Source of the DNA: Thauera sp. GDN1
GTDB taxonomy: Bacteria; Pseudomonadota; Gammaproteobacteria; Burkholderiales; Rhodocyclaceae
DNA length: 64,000 nucleotides
NCBI RefSeq assembly: GCF_029223545.1
Contig: NZ_CP097870.1
Span: forward strand, 1,860,001 to 1,924,000
Reading direction: 5' to 3'
Made by a program: the position numbers and the translations under genes. The notes beneath the pieces are model-generated. The model was not told the DNA's origin and made no database searches. It saw only the letters and a list, made by a program, of their open reading frames with translations. Of the stretch, positions 32,132-41,048 are shown piece after piece. The first letter of the stretch is position 1; every line of letters starts with the position of its first letter.

Positions 32132-35100
32132 ATGAAAAAGTCTTGTCTTATGCGCACGCCAGTGGCGATGGCCGTGATAGCCGTACTGAGCTCCGGTGCG
32201 CTGGCAGATCCGTTGCCGGAGGACGGTAATGTGACCCAGCGCGCCGTCAACGACGCGCAAGTGAGCAACCTCGAGAGTGGCTCCTCATCGGTGACCGTTA
32301 CTGGCAACCTCGGCCTGACCTCGTCGGTATCCACCGGTGCAAGCGGCGCCGTAGCCTCTTTGGGGGTCAGCGCCTTCAACACCGAACTGCCAGTGCCCTC
32401 GTTCGGCTCCGAAACCGTCACATTGGGTTTCAACGACGTCAAGCAGTCGTCCATCAACACGGGCGTCGTGGGCAACGGTGGCAGTGCTACGCCGACGTCG
32501 ATCACCCTGGGCAGTGGCAACATCGGCGCAGGCGCCTCGGTGAGCAACAGCGCGGTCGGTGCGGTCGCCTCGGTGTCGGTGTCGGGTGTGGCCGACTCCA
32601 CCAACACAGACCAGAGCTTCGACACCTTTTCGGTCACCAGCATCGCGCAGGACGCCGACGTCGTAGCGGATGCGAGCGAGGTGAGCAACGCTGGCGCGGT
32701 TTCCAACTACGGTGACATCACCGGCACGGGCAGCGTAGGCACGGGTGGGTCGGCATCTGTCAGCGCCACGGGTGCGGTGGCTTCGGTGTCCGTTTCGGGG
32801 GTCGGCACCGGCACCCAGACGATGACCCCGCCGGCAATCGGTGCCATCACTCAAGGGGACTCGTTCGACGCCGTCAGCAACAGCGGCGCAATCACCAACG
32901 TGGGCACGGTCTCGATCGGCACGCTGTCGGGTGCAGGTGCAGCCACCTCGGTGAGCGCCAGTGGTGCGGTGGCCTCGGTGGGCGTGTCGGGGGGCAACAT
33001 CGACATGTCGGGTGGCAGTATCGGCCCGGTGGGCCAGACCACCAGCAACCTTGCAGGTGGCAGCGTGAGTAACGATGGCACGCTCAACCTCAGCGGGGCG
33101 ATCTCGGGCGCAGGCAGCTCGGCTGCGGTCAGCGCGACTGGCGCCGTATCCTCGGTCTCGGTCGGCGGCATTGGCAGCACGGCGATGAGCTCGCCTGCCA
33201 TCAGCGCCGTCTCGCAGAGCTCGACCAACGACGTAGCGGTGTCGAACGACGGGACGATCTCGACTGCGGTGACAGGGGCACGGGAGGACGTGGCTAGCGA
33301 GACGGGTGCAACCACGATCAACTACTGGACGCAGACGACCATGTCGTCCGCCTTGAGCGGTAGCGGCGCTTCCGCGTCGGTGAGTGCGACCGGCGCGGTT
33401 GCCTCGATGAGCATGTCGTCCATCGATGTCGGCACCTTCACCGGCAGCACCGTCGGCACCGTCGGCCAGGCAGCGAGCAACACGGGGAGCGTCGGCAACG
33501 AGGGCGCGTTGACACTCGGTGACATCAGCGGCGACGGTGCCTCGGCGAGCATCGGCGCCTCCGGCGCGGTCGCCTCGGTGGGTGTCAGTGGTATTGGTGT
33601 GGGACTGGACAGCCTGGTGGTGCCGCAGATCGGCGACGTCACGCAAGGTATCGTCTCAAACAGCGGCTCCGTTTCAAACTCGGGCACGATCGAGTTGCAG
33701 GGGACATCCACGATTGCCTACAGCCAAAGGGGTGAAGAGCTGGCGCAGCCCTATGCCGAAGGTGAGGGGTACGACAATATCGGAGGAACGAGCGGCGAGA
33801 CCGAGATATTGCCGGCCCTTTTGAGCGGCATGGGTGCTTCGGTCTCGATCAGTGCCACCGGTGCGGTGGGCTCGGTTTCCGTGTCGGGTATCGATACCTC
33901 GATCACCGGCGGTGGCACCAGTGTCGCTTCCGTGACGCAGGACGTCAGCAACACCGGCGCCGTGGCGAACAAGACCGATGACGCCGCCAACACCATCACG
34001 CTCGGCGCCCTGAGCGGTACCGGCACCTCCGCTTCGGTGAGCGCGACCGGCGCAGTGGCCTCAGTGAGCACCAGCGTTGTCAACTCCAGCCTCGGCACCT
34101 TGAGCTTTGGCGCCACGGGCCAGACGGTGACCAATGGTGCCGCGGTGACCAACATTGGCCAAGTCACGCTTGGCGGCGACGGTGCGGAGAGCAACCCGAG
34201 CGCGCTCAGCGGCCTGGCGAGCTCGGTGTCGGTGGGCGCGACCGGTGCGGTGGCGTCGGTGGCGACAAGCGCTGTGGGTGATGGCGATTCAGTGGTGCTA
34301 CCCACTTACGGCGCGACCACGCAGTCGGCGACCAACACCGCGGTGATCTCCAACACGGGCAGCATCGACGCGAGCCCGGATACGACCGACTACGCCTTCA
34401 GCGGCACTGGCGCGTCGGCGTCGATCAGCGCGAGCGGTGCGGTGTCCTCGTTCGGTATCAGCGCCTATGACGTTGCGGTCACCGGCTCGACGAGCGGTGC
34501 GATCACGCAGACCTCTGCGAACAACGGCAACGTCAGCAACACGGGCGCCAACAGCATCGTGGCCGGGGCCTTGTCGGGTGCGGGCACTTCGGCGTCGATC
34601 AGCTCGACGGGCGCGGTGGCTTCGGTCAGCGCCAGCCTGGTGGGCAGCTCCTGGACCGAGAGCGGATCGCCCTCGGCAGCAACGCCGGTCGGCTTCGGCG
34701 CGATCACGCAGACGGCGAGCAATGCCGATACGAACCTGACGACTGTAAGCAACACCGGCTCGATCCAGGCGGACAGCCTTTACGCGATCGGCTCCTCCGT
34801 GTCTGTCGGTGCTTCCGGTGCGGTGGCCTCGACCTCGTACTCCAGCCTGGCGGGTGATGCTGGCACGAACCCGGGTGCGCAATTCGACGATGTCACCCAG
34901 ACCGCGTCGAACGGCAGGGCCGATGGCAGCATCGTGGGCAACATCACCAACAGCGGCACCATCACGGTCGCATCGCTGGATGGGCTGGGCGCTTCGGCTT
35001 CGGTCAGCGCGACCGGTGCGGCGGCGTCGTTCTCGGTGAGCAGCATCGCCGACTCCGGCACGCTGGGCAGGACCACGATCGGTGCCGTGACGCAGTCCGC

Positions 35101-35227
35101 GAGCAACTACGGCGGCGCGGTGTCGAACACCGGCAGCATCCAGGTGGCGAGCCTGTCGGCCGGGACCAACGCCTCGGTTGCGGCGACCGGTGCGGCGGCC
35201 TCGGTGTCTTACCGCGCGGTGAAGTAA
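32132..35227 (+). CDS. Large secreted repeat protein (beta-solenoid-like adhesin candidate)
   Basis: 1031 residues from ATG 32132 (GGAGAG at 32121). Signal peptide MKKSCLMRTPVAMAVIAVLS ending ALA. The rest is about 15 imperfect repeats of 55-85 residues, each with the block GASASVSATGAVASVSVSGI (variants include GAGTSASISSTGAVASVSAS and GLGASASVSATGAAASFSVS) and a second block of the type VTQxxSNxGxVSNTGxI. Alternating small residues and Asn/Gly turns suggest a beta-helix or amyloid-like fibre. It has no autotransporter barrel, no Cys and no membrane anchor after the signal, and stops right after the last repeat (AAASVSYRAVK). Export through the CsgG/HfaB-like neighbour is likely; function inferred as surface adhesin or matrix fibre. 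The position matches hfaD, but this protein is much longer. Confidence 0.7.
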   Translation: MKKSCLMRTPVAMAVIAVLSSGALADPLPEDGNVTQRAVNDAQVSNLESGSSSVTVTGNLGLTSSVSTGASGAVASLGVSAFNTELPVPSFGSETVTLGFNDVKQSSINTGVVGNGGSATPTSITLGSGNIGAGASVSNSAVGAVASVSVSGVADSTNTDQSFDTFSVTSIAQDADVVADASEVSNAGAVSNYGDITGTGSVGTGGSASVSATGAVASVSVSGVGTGTQTMTPPAIGAITQGDSFDAVSNSGAITNVGTVSIGTLSGAGAATSVSASGAVASVGVSGGNIDMSGGSIGPVGQTTSNLAGGSVSNDGTLNLSGAISGAGSSAAVSATGAVSSVSVGGIGSTAMSSPAISAVSQSSTNDVAVSNDGTISTAVTGAREDVASETGATTINYWTQTTMSSALSGSGASASVSATGAVASMSMSSIDVGTFTGSTVGTVGQAASNTGSVGNEGALTLGDISGDGASASIGASGAVASVGVSGIGVGLDSLVVPQIGDVTQGIVSNSGSVSNSGTIELQGTSTIAYSQRGEELAQPYAEGEGYDNIGGTSGETEILPALLSGMGASVSISATGAVGSVSVSGIDTSITGGGTSVASVTQDVSNTGAVANKTDDAANTITLGALSGTGTSASVSATGAVASVSTSVVNSSLGTLSFGATGQTVTNGAAVTNIGQVTLGGDGAESNPSALSGLASSVSVGATGAVASVATSAVGDGDSVVLPTYGATTQSATNTAVISNTGSIDASPDTTDYAFSGTGASASISASGAVSSFGISAYDVAVTGSTSGAITQTSANNGNVSNTGANSIVAGALSGAGTSASISSTGAVASVSASLVGSSWTESGSPSAATPVGFGAITQTASNADTNLTTVSNTGSIQADSLYAIGSSVSVGASGAVASTSYSSLAGDAGTNPGAQFDDVTQTASNGRADGSIVGNITNSGTITVASLDGLGASASVSATGAAASFSVSSIADSGTLGRTTIGAVTQSASNYGGAVSNTGSIQVASLSAGTNASVAATGAAASVSYRAVK

Positions 35228-35311
35228 GCGGTGAGGGTGGTCACGCTGCGGCGGGGCCACCCGAGTTGTCTCGCGGCAGAATCCGTCACAACGTTCATAA
35301 GGGCATCGGCA

Positions 35312-35965
35312 ATGCGCTCGATGCTGACAGCCGACATGATCAGATATTTGAAAACACCTGCAGCCCTCGCCGCGCTCATCTTTATCATGGCGTCTTCGGT
35401 GCCCGTGTCTGCGCTTTCGCAATCCTCTCCACCGGCTAAGGCTGCGAAAAGAGCCACCCAGCCGATCCCGGCTGCCGGCGAGCTCACCGCGATCGTGCGT
35501 ACGACGCTGCGCAAGCTCAACCGTAACAACAAGACTAATCATTACGAAGAGTTGCACGAGCACCTGACGCCGCAGATGCAGCTGAGTGTGACGCCGCAGA
35601 AGCTGAGCGAGGCGTTCTCGGGCTTCCGGCGCAATGGCCTGGATATGTCCGGCGTTGCGCAGATCGAGCCGCAATTCCTGCGCCAGCCGACGATCAACGA
35701 AGAGGGCACGCTGCTGTTGAACGGGGTGTTTCCGATGCAGCCGCGGGTGGTGCATTTCAATTTGGGTTATCGCCGGGTGGACGGCGTGTGGATGCTGCAG
35801 GCCTTCCAGATCGACACACCGACTCAGGGCGAATGGCAGGCCGCGCTTGATCGCCAACGCCGCGCGGCGGGTGGCGGGAATGGGAATAATGGCGGAGCGC
35901 TGGGCGATGCGGGTGCGGCAGCGCTCGACAGGTCCACCGATCCCCCAACGGCGCTGCGGTGGTAA
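35312..35965 (+). CDS. Secreted protein of unknown function, adhesin locus
   Basis: 217 residues from ATG 35312 (AAGGG upstream at 8 bases). N-terminal signal around YLKTPAALAALIFIMASSVP, then a compact domain: LTAIVRTTLRKLNRNNKTNH, YEELHEHLTPQMQLSVTPQK and VVHFNLGYRRVDGVWMLQAF. The pattern of helices followed by strands ending in a W-x-L-Q-x-F strand recalls SnoaL/NTF2-like or DUF4864-like small cone-shaped folds. The C-terminus is Gly/Asn-rich. Co-oriented 84 bases after the repeat protein; perhaps a periplasmic chaperone or assembly factor. Confidence 0.5.
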   Translation: MRSMLTADMIRYLKTPAALAALIFIMASSVPVSALSQSSPPAKAAKRATQPIPAAGELTAIVRTTLRKLNRNNKTNHYEELHEHLTPQMQLSVTPQKLSEAFSGFRRNGLDMSGVAQIEPQFLRQPTINEEGTLLLNGVFPMQPRVVHFNLGYRRVDGVWMLQAFQIDTPTQGEWQAALDRQRRAAGGGNGNNGGALGDAGAAALDRSTDPPTALRW

Positions 35966-36006
35966 GCCTAGGTTACTGGTAGGCGCTTGCGCGCGCGGGG
36001 CGCGAT

Positions 36007-36885
36007 TCAGAAGAGCACTGTGTACCTCAGCAGCAAGCGCTGCTCTTCCAGAAAGCCGTTGCGGGTGCGGAGGTCGCGTCCGTATTGCAGCGAAACGCGG
36101 CCGGTCGCCGTGTCTGCACTGGCGGTGAGTAGATACCGATCCACGTTGATGCGGTTGCGGCGCGGAACCTGATCCACGCTAGTGCGCCCGCCCTCGGAGT
36201 GGATGAGGTTTGCCGCCACCGCGTAGCGGCTGTTGAGTTGATACCGCAGACCCGTTTGCACTGTGTACAGGGGGTCTTGTTTGAGCCGTCGCTTGAGCGG
36301 ACCGTAGGCGTCGTTTGGCCCGAACGCGACCATGTCCCATGCGGAAGACCACGACAGCGTCGGACTCAGTGCCATGTGGTAGCCCAACTGCAGCGCAGCT
36401 CCGAACCGGTTGCTGCCCAGGTTGATGCGCTGGTCGTGCCGGTAGCGCCCAGTGGGAAGAATGAGATAGCCGCCAACGGCAAGATGGCGGTCGCGCTCGC
36501 GGTCCGTATAGGGCCACAACGCGAGCAGCAGCGTGGTGTCGGCCAGCCCTTCGCTGGCCTTGAGCGGCGCAAGGCGCCCACCCGGCTGGACCGAACCGAT
36601 CGGCTGCTCGACATAAAAGATGCCGGGCGTGTCGCGCAGGGCGAAGGTGCGGCCTACGCGCAGCTGGAGGTAGCGGTAAGCAAGCTCGGTCTTGTCGTCC
36701 ACTTTTTCACCGTCGGCATAAAGTGCGCCACGGGTGTTTAGCTGGTACGAAATCTGCATGATGTTCAGACCGGGACGCGGTGCCGCCAACTCGCCTGGCG
36801 TGAGGTCGATGGCGCTCGCCACGGCGCTGAATACCGCGAGCACAGTCGCACCAACCGCGCGGCCATAACAACGCAGAAGTGTCAT
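36007..36885 (-). CDS. Outer-membrane beta-barrel protein (phenol MetA-type family)
   Basis: 292 residues. Signal peptide ending SAVASA, mature start IDLTPGELAAPRPGLNIMQI, then alternating amphipathic strands (GGYLILPTGRYRHDQRINLG, GAALQLGYHMALSPTLSWSS, QTGLRYQLNSRYAVAANLIH) and a terminal aromatic residue (LLRYTVLF), as outer-membrane barrels need. The strand pattern fits the 'transporter, MetA pathway of phenol degradation' family, a name with little proven function. Convergent with the adhesin genes; it may serve as a porin or anchor. Confidence 0.7.
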   Translation of the reverse strand: MTLLRCYGRAVGATVLAVFSAVASAIDLTPGELAAPRPGLNIMQISYQLNTRGALYADGEKVDDKTELAYRYLQLRVGRTFALRDTPGIFYVEQPIGSVQPGGRLAPLKASEGLADTTLLLALWPYTDRERDRHLAVGGYLILPTGRYRHDQRINLGSNRFGAALQLGYHMALSPTLSWSSAWDMVAFGPNDAYGPLKRRLKQDPLYTVQTGLRYQLNSRYAVAANLIHSEGGRTSVDQVPRRNRINVDRYLLTASADTATGRVSLQYGRDLRTRNGFLEEQRLLLRYTVLF

Positions 36886-37151
36886 GATGGATTCGTCAAT
36901 AGGGTAAGGTTGCGCACGCGCAAGCGCTGAATTGCTGGTGCTAAGGCGCCGTCGCCCCCGAACGGCGTTTGAACAGGAGCATACACGTTACCGTTGAAAA
37001 CCGCTGTCTGCGCCGTAAGCCTGTGACGGCAACGGGTAAGGTTGCTGCAAGCCTGGACTATCACGCTCGCTGTGGCGGGATTGGTCGGCGGTAATGAGAC
37101 TGCGTACTGGGCGGACTTCTTCGCGAAGACAAAAGGCCCTACCGGCGTCAC
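36882..37151 (-). CDS. Hypothetical 89-residue protein upstream of the barrel gene
   Basis: GTG-started frame whose TGA overlaps the ATG of the barrel gene (ATGA at 36882-36885), a spacing typical of real operons. The product reads TPVGPFVFAKKSAQYAVSLP then ...PFGGDGALAPAIQRLRVRNL. No family or signal recognised. The overlap is the only real support. Confidence 0.25.
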   Translation of the reverse strand: MTPVGPFVFAKKSAQYAVSLPPTNPATASVIVQACSNLTRCRHRLTAQTAVFNGNVYAPVQTPFGGDGALAPAIQRLRVRNLTLLTNPS

Positions 37152-37461
37152 GTAACGCGTCGGCGTCGCTGGGCAAGTAGGGCGTGGCTCACTCAGCGCC
37201 GGGTGGAGGGATCTCCTGCAACGGACAGCTCTGCCGGTCGCTTCTCTTAGTCGGTGCGTCAGGCTGGTCGAGCTGATGCATGGCTGGACACAGGTGCTCG
37301 AGGAACTGCCTCAGGCCGATTGGTTGGAAGTCCTCTTCAGGCGGCACGGGCTGGTCGTGGTTCATCATTGTCAAGTTAGCGTGTCCTTTCGATTGGCAGG
37401 CTGCTATCAGCTGTACGGTGCCAGCGCCATGCAGCTGTATTGAGTTCCGCGGAGCTAGTGA
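37152..37461. other. Intergenic region upstream of the IHF-like gene
   Basis: 310 bases with no convincing gene. A minus-strand frame (ATG about 37365, NHDQPVPPEEDFQPIGLRQF) is open to 37189 but has no ribosome site or recognisable domain. The promoter of the IHF-like gene should lie in 37370-37455. Confidence 0.35.
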
Positions 37462-37812
37462 GTGAACAAGAGTGATCTGATTGACCAACTGATCAAGCGA
37501 TTGCCCGTTTTGACGCGACGCGAGGTGGAGGCGTCCGTGTCGGCCATACTCAAGGCCATGACAACCCAGCTTGCGCAGGGGCGGCGTTTTGAGGTGCGCG
37601 ACTTCGCTGCCTTGAGTGTCCGTAGGCTGGACAGCAAGCTCGCGCGCAACCCCAGGACGGGCGAGCCCGTTGTTGTGCCTGCGCGCTACGTGGTGCGCTT
37701 TAAACCCGGCAAGCGGCTTCGAGCCGGCGCGATCTCGAAGGTTGCGGTGCCGAGCTGGCCGGGATTGGGCGTGTCGATGGGAGCGGGGCCGAACTCAGCC
37801 CCGCCTGCTTGA
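37462..37812 (+). CDS. IHF-beta-like DNA-bending protein, copy 1
   Basis: 116 residues starting (GTG) NKSDLIDQLIKRLPVLTRRE. It has the HU/IHF fold throughout: helices then the beta-arm RRFEVRDFAALSVRRLDSKL and RNPRTGEPVVVPARYVVRFK with the DNA-intercalating Pro region and the PGKRLR end. The FKPGK-x-L-R motif favours the IHF-beta subtype. A C-terminal extension of about 20 residues goes beyond the usual end. The paralogue at 41049-41405 is clearly related. With the DUF465 and CII-like genes it forms a repeated module; these look like accessory paralogues and not the housekeeping ihfB. Confidence 0.88.
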   Translation: MNKSDLIDQLIKRLPVLTRREVEASVSAILKAMTTQLAQGRRFEVRDFAALSVRRLDSKLARNPRTGEPVVVPARYVVRFKPGKRLRAGAISKVAVPSWPGLGVSMGAGPNSAPPA

Positions 37813-37822
37813 GCAGATATCT

Positions 37823-38056
37823 TCAAGCGCTCGTACGTGACTGCGCCGCTGCACGCTGAAGGACGGCATGGAGCTGGTCTTTCAGGTGCAGCTTTTCTTT
37901 TTTCAGGGTCTCGATCTCTTCGTGTGTGCGGTGCTCAAGGTGCGTTTCGTAGTTCTTGATGCGCTGGTCGAGCTCGTTGTGGCGGTCGAAGAGCTGAAGG
38001 AAGTGGCGGTCGGCGCGCTTGAGCTCAGTGATGAGATCTCTGTACTCGGGGAACAT
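37823..38056 (-). CDS. DUF465/YdcH-like small coiled-coil protein, copy 1
   Basis: 77 residues MFPEYRDLITELKRADRHFL, then NELDQRIKNYETHLEHRTHE and EIETLKKEKLHLKDQLHAVL. The pattern, an N-terminal F-P-E-Y-R, a central D-x-I and a long basic-acidic coiled coil, is that of DUF465 (YdcH). Function unknown in general. Convergent with the IHF-like gene (11 bases apart). The start at 38056 has AGGAGG-like sequence upstream on the minus strand. Confidence 0.85.
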   Translation of the reverse strand: MFPEYRDLITELKRADRHFLQLFDRHNELDQRIKNYETHLEHRTHEEIETLKKEKLHLKDQLHAVLQRAAAQSRTSA

Positions 38057-38093
38057 GGGGAGTGCCTCCTGAGAAAAGTTATGTAAGGTTACA

Positions 38094-38490
38094 TCATTCA
38101 TCAAGGGAGCGTGCGGTCGTGTCGTCGTCGTGCGAATTGTCGGGCTGAGTAAGGTGTTTCTCGAACAATGCATCCAGTCCAACACGCGCGATCTCGATTA
38201 GCGCGAGGATGAATTCGCGGTTGATATTCGCCGCAGTGCGCAGTTCGCCGCGCGTCAGCTCGAGTGCGTTGATCGCCGATTGAAGCCGCTCGATGCGCTC
38301 CTGATCGGTCACCCCCAGCACATCTTCCTCGCCCTCAGGGCTTACGAACCGCAGATCGCACTGATCCAGCCAGGCAAGAAGCTCGGGCATTGAGGCGAGG
38401 GCCGTTCCGGAGAGGAAACGGGACCCCCAGCTTTTGTCGTGTCCGGTCGCGAGCCCAATGCTTTCGTACCGCACCAGCTGGCTGTGCTTG
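38094..38490 (-). pseudogene. CII-like regulator, 5'-truncated by IS66
   Basis: Retains KHSQLVRYESIGLATGHDKS, SRFLSGTALASMPELLAWLD and the helical C-terminal half, about 130 residues, aligning well with the intact copy at 41687-42175. The N-terminal ~28 codons are missing: the frame runs straight into the IS66 left end at 38491. No intact start remains unless one is supplied by the IS. Confidence 0.8.
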
Positions 38491-38524
38491 GTAAGCACCC
38501 GGCGAACCCGTCTTGCCGTTTCGC

Positions 38525-40078
38525 TCAGGCGCAGGCGACCGGCTGCCAGCGATGCGGCAGCAACTCCCCAATCCTGCCGTAGGGCTGCGTCGGCAGGCGT
38601 TCGAGCACATCCTTCAGGTACGCAAATGGTTCGTGGCCGTTGAGCCGCGCGGACTGGATCAGGCTCATGATCGCAGCGGCCCGCTGGCCCGCCCGCAGGC
38701 TCCCCGCGAACAGCCAGTTCTTGCGCCCGAGCGCAATCGGCCGAATCTGGTTCTCGATCCAGTTGTTGTCGATGGGTACGCGACCGTCGCCCACGTAGTG
38801 CGTGAGCGCGGCCCAGCGCTTGAGGCTGTAGTCGATGGCGCGGGCGATGCCCGAGCCGTTGGGGACCTGGGTGCGGCGCGCGAGCAGCCATGCATGCAGG
38901 CGTTCGAGGATGGGGCGGGCTTTCGCTTCCCGCAAGCGCTGCCGGGCGTCGATGTCGAGTTCAGCCGCTTCGCGTTCGACACCGTAGAGCTGGGCAATGG
39001 CCTCGAGCGCCTCGCCGGCGATCTGGCTCTGGCCCTGGGCAGCGAGATCGAAGAACTTGCGCCGCGCGTGCGCCATGCAGCCGGCTTCGGTCACCCCTTG
39101 GGCGATCAGCGCCTTGTACCCGGCGTAGTCGTCGCAGATCAGCGTACCGCGCCAGTCGCCCAGAAACGCCTGGGCATGACGGCCCGCGCGGCTGTCGGCG
39201 AAGTCGTAGACCACCGCCTTGATCGGATCGAACGCGCCGACGCTGTAGGACCACAGGTAGGCGCGGTGCGTCTTGCCCGCTCCGGGGTCCAGCATCGCCA
39301 CCGGAGTCTCGTCCGCGTGCAGCACGGGGTGCGCCAGCAGGTCGGCCTTGAGCGCATCGACTAGCGGCTGCAGGTGCACGCCACTCTGACCGACCCACTG
39401 GGCCAGCGTCGATTGCGGGATCGCCAACCCGGCCCGACCGAAGATGCCCTCCTGGCGGTAGAGCGGCAGATGGTCCTGATACTTGGCCACCAGCACCTGG
39501 GCGAGCAGCCCGGCGGTCGGGATGCCCTTGTCGATGATGTGCGCCGGCACCGGCGCCTGCACGAGGGTTTCGCACGCAGCGCACGCCCACTTGCCCCGGA
39601 TGTGGCGCTCGACGGTGAAGCGGCCCGGGGTGTAGTCGAGCTTCTCGGCCACGTCCTCGCCGATGCGGCGCATCGGGCAGCCGCAGGCACTGGTGGTCGA
39701 GTCAGGTTCGTGACGGATCTCGGTGCGCGGCAGCTCGGGCGGCAACGGCTTGCGCCGGGCCTGCCCCTTGGGCTGCTGGCTCTTGCTGGTATCCGGTTGC
39801 AATTGCTCGAGCTCTTCGCTCATCGCCGCAAGATCGGCCTCGGCGGTCTCCTCGAAGAGCTGCACCTGCTCGGTGGACAGGCGCTCGGCCTTCACGCCGA
39901 AGCGATGACGCTTGTGCAGCGCCAGCTCATGCGTGAGCCGCTCGATCTTGGTCTGGCGCCATACGAGTTCGCGCTCCTGCTCGATGAGCAGGCGACGCAA
40001 GGCGTCGGCATCCAGTTGATCGAGGTCGGCGGGCAGCGGCATGAATCGATCATGTCCGCTGCACGCATCCGCCACCAT
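38525..40078 (-). CDS. tnpC: IS66 transposase TnpC
   Basis: 517 residues: an N-terminal leucine-rich helix region (QERELVWRQTKIERLTHELA), a Cys zinc-binding knuckle (SACGCP and WACAACE), the DDE core (HADETP; CDDYAGYKALIA; NNWIENQIRPIALGRKNWLF) and the IS66 C-terminal tail. All three catalytic acids are present, so it should be functional. ATG 40042 (MPLPADLDQL) is an alternative start. Confidence 0.95.
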   Translation of the reverse strand: MVADACSGHDRFMPLPADLDQLDADALRRLLIEQERELVWRQTKIERLTHELALHKRHRFGVKAERLSTEQVQLFEETAEADLAAMSEELEQLQPDTSKSQQPKGQARRKPLPPELPRTEIRHEPDSTTSACGCPMRRIGEDVAEKLDYTPGRFTVERHIRGKWACAACETLVQAPVPAHIIDKGIPTAGLLAQVLVAKYQDHLPLYRQEGIFGRAGLAIPQSTLAQWVGQSGVHLQPLVDALKADLLAHPVLHADETPVAMLDPGAGKTHRAYLWSYSVGAFDPIKAVVYDFADSRAGRHAQAFLGDWRGTLICDDYAGYKALIAQGVTEAGCMAHARRKFFDLAAQGQSQIAGEALEAIAQLYGVEREAAELDIDARQRLREAKARPILERLHAWLLARRTQVPNGSGIARAIDYSLKRWAALTHYVGDGRVPIDNNWIENQIRPIALGRKNWLFAGSLRAGQRAAAIMSLIQSARLNGHEPFAYLKDVLERLPTQPYGRIGELLPHRWQPVACA

Positions 40079-40103
40079 CGGGGCATCCGCCGATAGCGCG
40101 TGT

Positions 40104-40433
40104 TCAGAGTGTCCGGATCACACCGCCGTCGCCCAGCCGCTGCCATGGCAGCCCGAGCACCAGCGCGTCGAACTGCGCTCGGGTGAGTGCGACACCGTCC
40201 TGGCCCTCGGTCCAGTGAAACCGGCCCTGGTTCAGGCGCCGGCATGCGAGCCACACCCCGAAGCCGTCATGGACCAGCACCTTCAAGCGGGAGCCGCGCC
40301 GGTTGCTGAAGAGATAGGCGTGATGGGGCTGCGCCTCGCCGAACACGCGCACCACCTGCGCGAGCAACGTGTCCATGCCTGCGCGCATGTCCAAAGGCGC
40401 CACCGACAGCCACAGCGCCTCGATGCGGATCAT
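40104..40433 (-). CDS. tnpB: IS66 accessory protein TnpB
   Basis: 109 residues MIRIEALWLSVAPLDMRAGM, then HAYLFSNRRGSRLKVLVHDG and CRRLNQGRFHW, the IS66 Orf2 signature. ATG 40433 overlaps the tnpA stop by four bases. Needed with TnpA for efficient IS66 transposition; exact biochemical role unknown. Confidence 0.93.
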   Translation of the reverse strand: MIRIEALWLSVAPLDMRAGMDTLLAQVVRVFGEAQPHHAYLFSNRRGSRLKVLVHDGFGVWLACRRLNQGRFHWTEGQDGVALTRAQFDALVLGLPWQRLGDGGVIRTL

Positions 40434-40810
40434 GCCAGCCACTCGCGCAACCACGCGCCACAGGCATCGGCCGCCTGGATCGGCCACTCGAGCTTGACGC
40501 GGCCGTTGCCACGCTGCGCCTCGAGGCGGATCACCAGCGCCTCGACTGCGGAGGCGAACTGCACCGGGACAAAGCCCCGCTCAGCCGTCGCGGTGAGCGC
40601 TGCGCTGTCAGCCTTGCGCCGGCTCGGCGGCTCGATGCCGCGCTCGCGCATCCAGCGATGGACCTGATTGGCGTTCAGGCCGTTGGCCAAGGCAATCCCA
40701 GCCACCGAGACGCCTGGCTCACAACACGCCGAGACCACCGACCGCTTGAAGGCTTCGCTGTGCGTACGCCGGCCTCGGCGCGGGATAACCACATCCATAG
40801 TGTCCGCCAT
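40430..40810 (-). CDS. tnpA: IS66 accessory protein TnpA
   Basis: 126 residues with an N-terminal helix-turn-helix (RTHSEAFKRSVVSACCEPGV and SVAGIALANGLNANQVHRWM) as in IS66/IS3-type Orf1 proteins. First gene of the element's operon, about 70 bases inside the right inverted repeat; overlaps tnpB. Confidence 0.93.
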   Translation of the reverse strand: MADTMDVVIPRRGRRTHSEAFKRSVVSACCEPGVSVAGIALANGLNANQVHRWMRERGIEPPSRRKADSAALTATAERGFVPVQFASAVEALVIRLEAQRGNGRVKLEWPIQAADACGAWLREWLA

Positions 40811-41048
40811 CGACTTTGATGGACACGATCTTCAATGGCCTAAGCGGCTGGGGGAAGGTGGGTTCGCCGGATGCTTACCGCACTGGGGCGTAAGTGCCTA
40901 TTCGTTCGCGAGCCGAGTGTGGCGACGATCATCCGCCGTTTGGATAGTGCCCCCCGCTTCTGGGTTGGATCCACGCTTTTCGTTTGATTACGCAACTTCT
41001 CCGACACCTGCGGTGTTCGGGTGTGTTCATTTCACCAGGGGGTGCTTC

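Larger units (their letters stand above)
38491..40878. mobile_element. Complete IS66-family element
   Basis: 2388 bases bounded by inverted repeats GTAAGCACCCGGCGAACCCG (38491-38510) and its counterpart ending CGGATGCTTAC (40868-40878), both with the GTAAGC start typical of IS66. Inside, on the minus strand, are tnpA, tnpB and tnpC in standard order with tnpA/tnpB overlapping. The expected 8-base target duplication is not seen (TGTGCTTG on the left, CGCACTGG on the right), and the sequence beyond the right end does not continue the interrupted gene, so a deletion or rearrangement accompanied or followed insertion. Confidence 0.9.

Noticed and set aside
35234..35263. Terminator after the repeat protein (GGGTGG/CCACCC)
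   Set aside because: Stem of six with a long loop and no T-run; the next gene is co-oriented and probably co-transcribed.
32285..35857. Long minus-strand frames (453 and 519 codons) over the repeat protein
   Set aside because: Mirror frames of a low-complexity repetitive gene; Arg/His/Gly-rich products with no ribosome sites.
37189..37488. 99-codon minus-strand frame upstream of the IHF-like gene
   Set aside because: Overlaps the IHF-like start, has no ribosome site and no recognisable domain.
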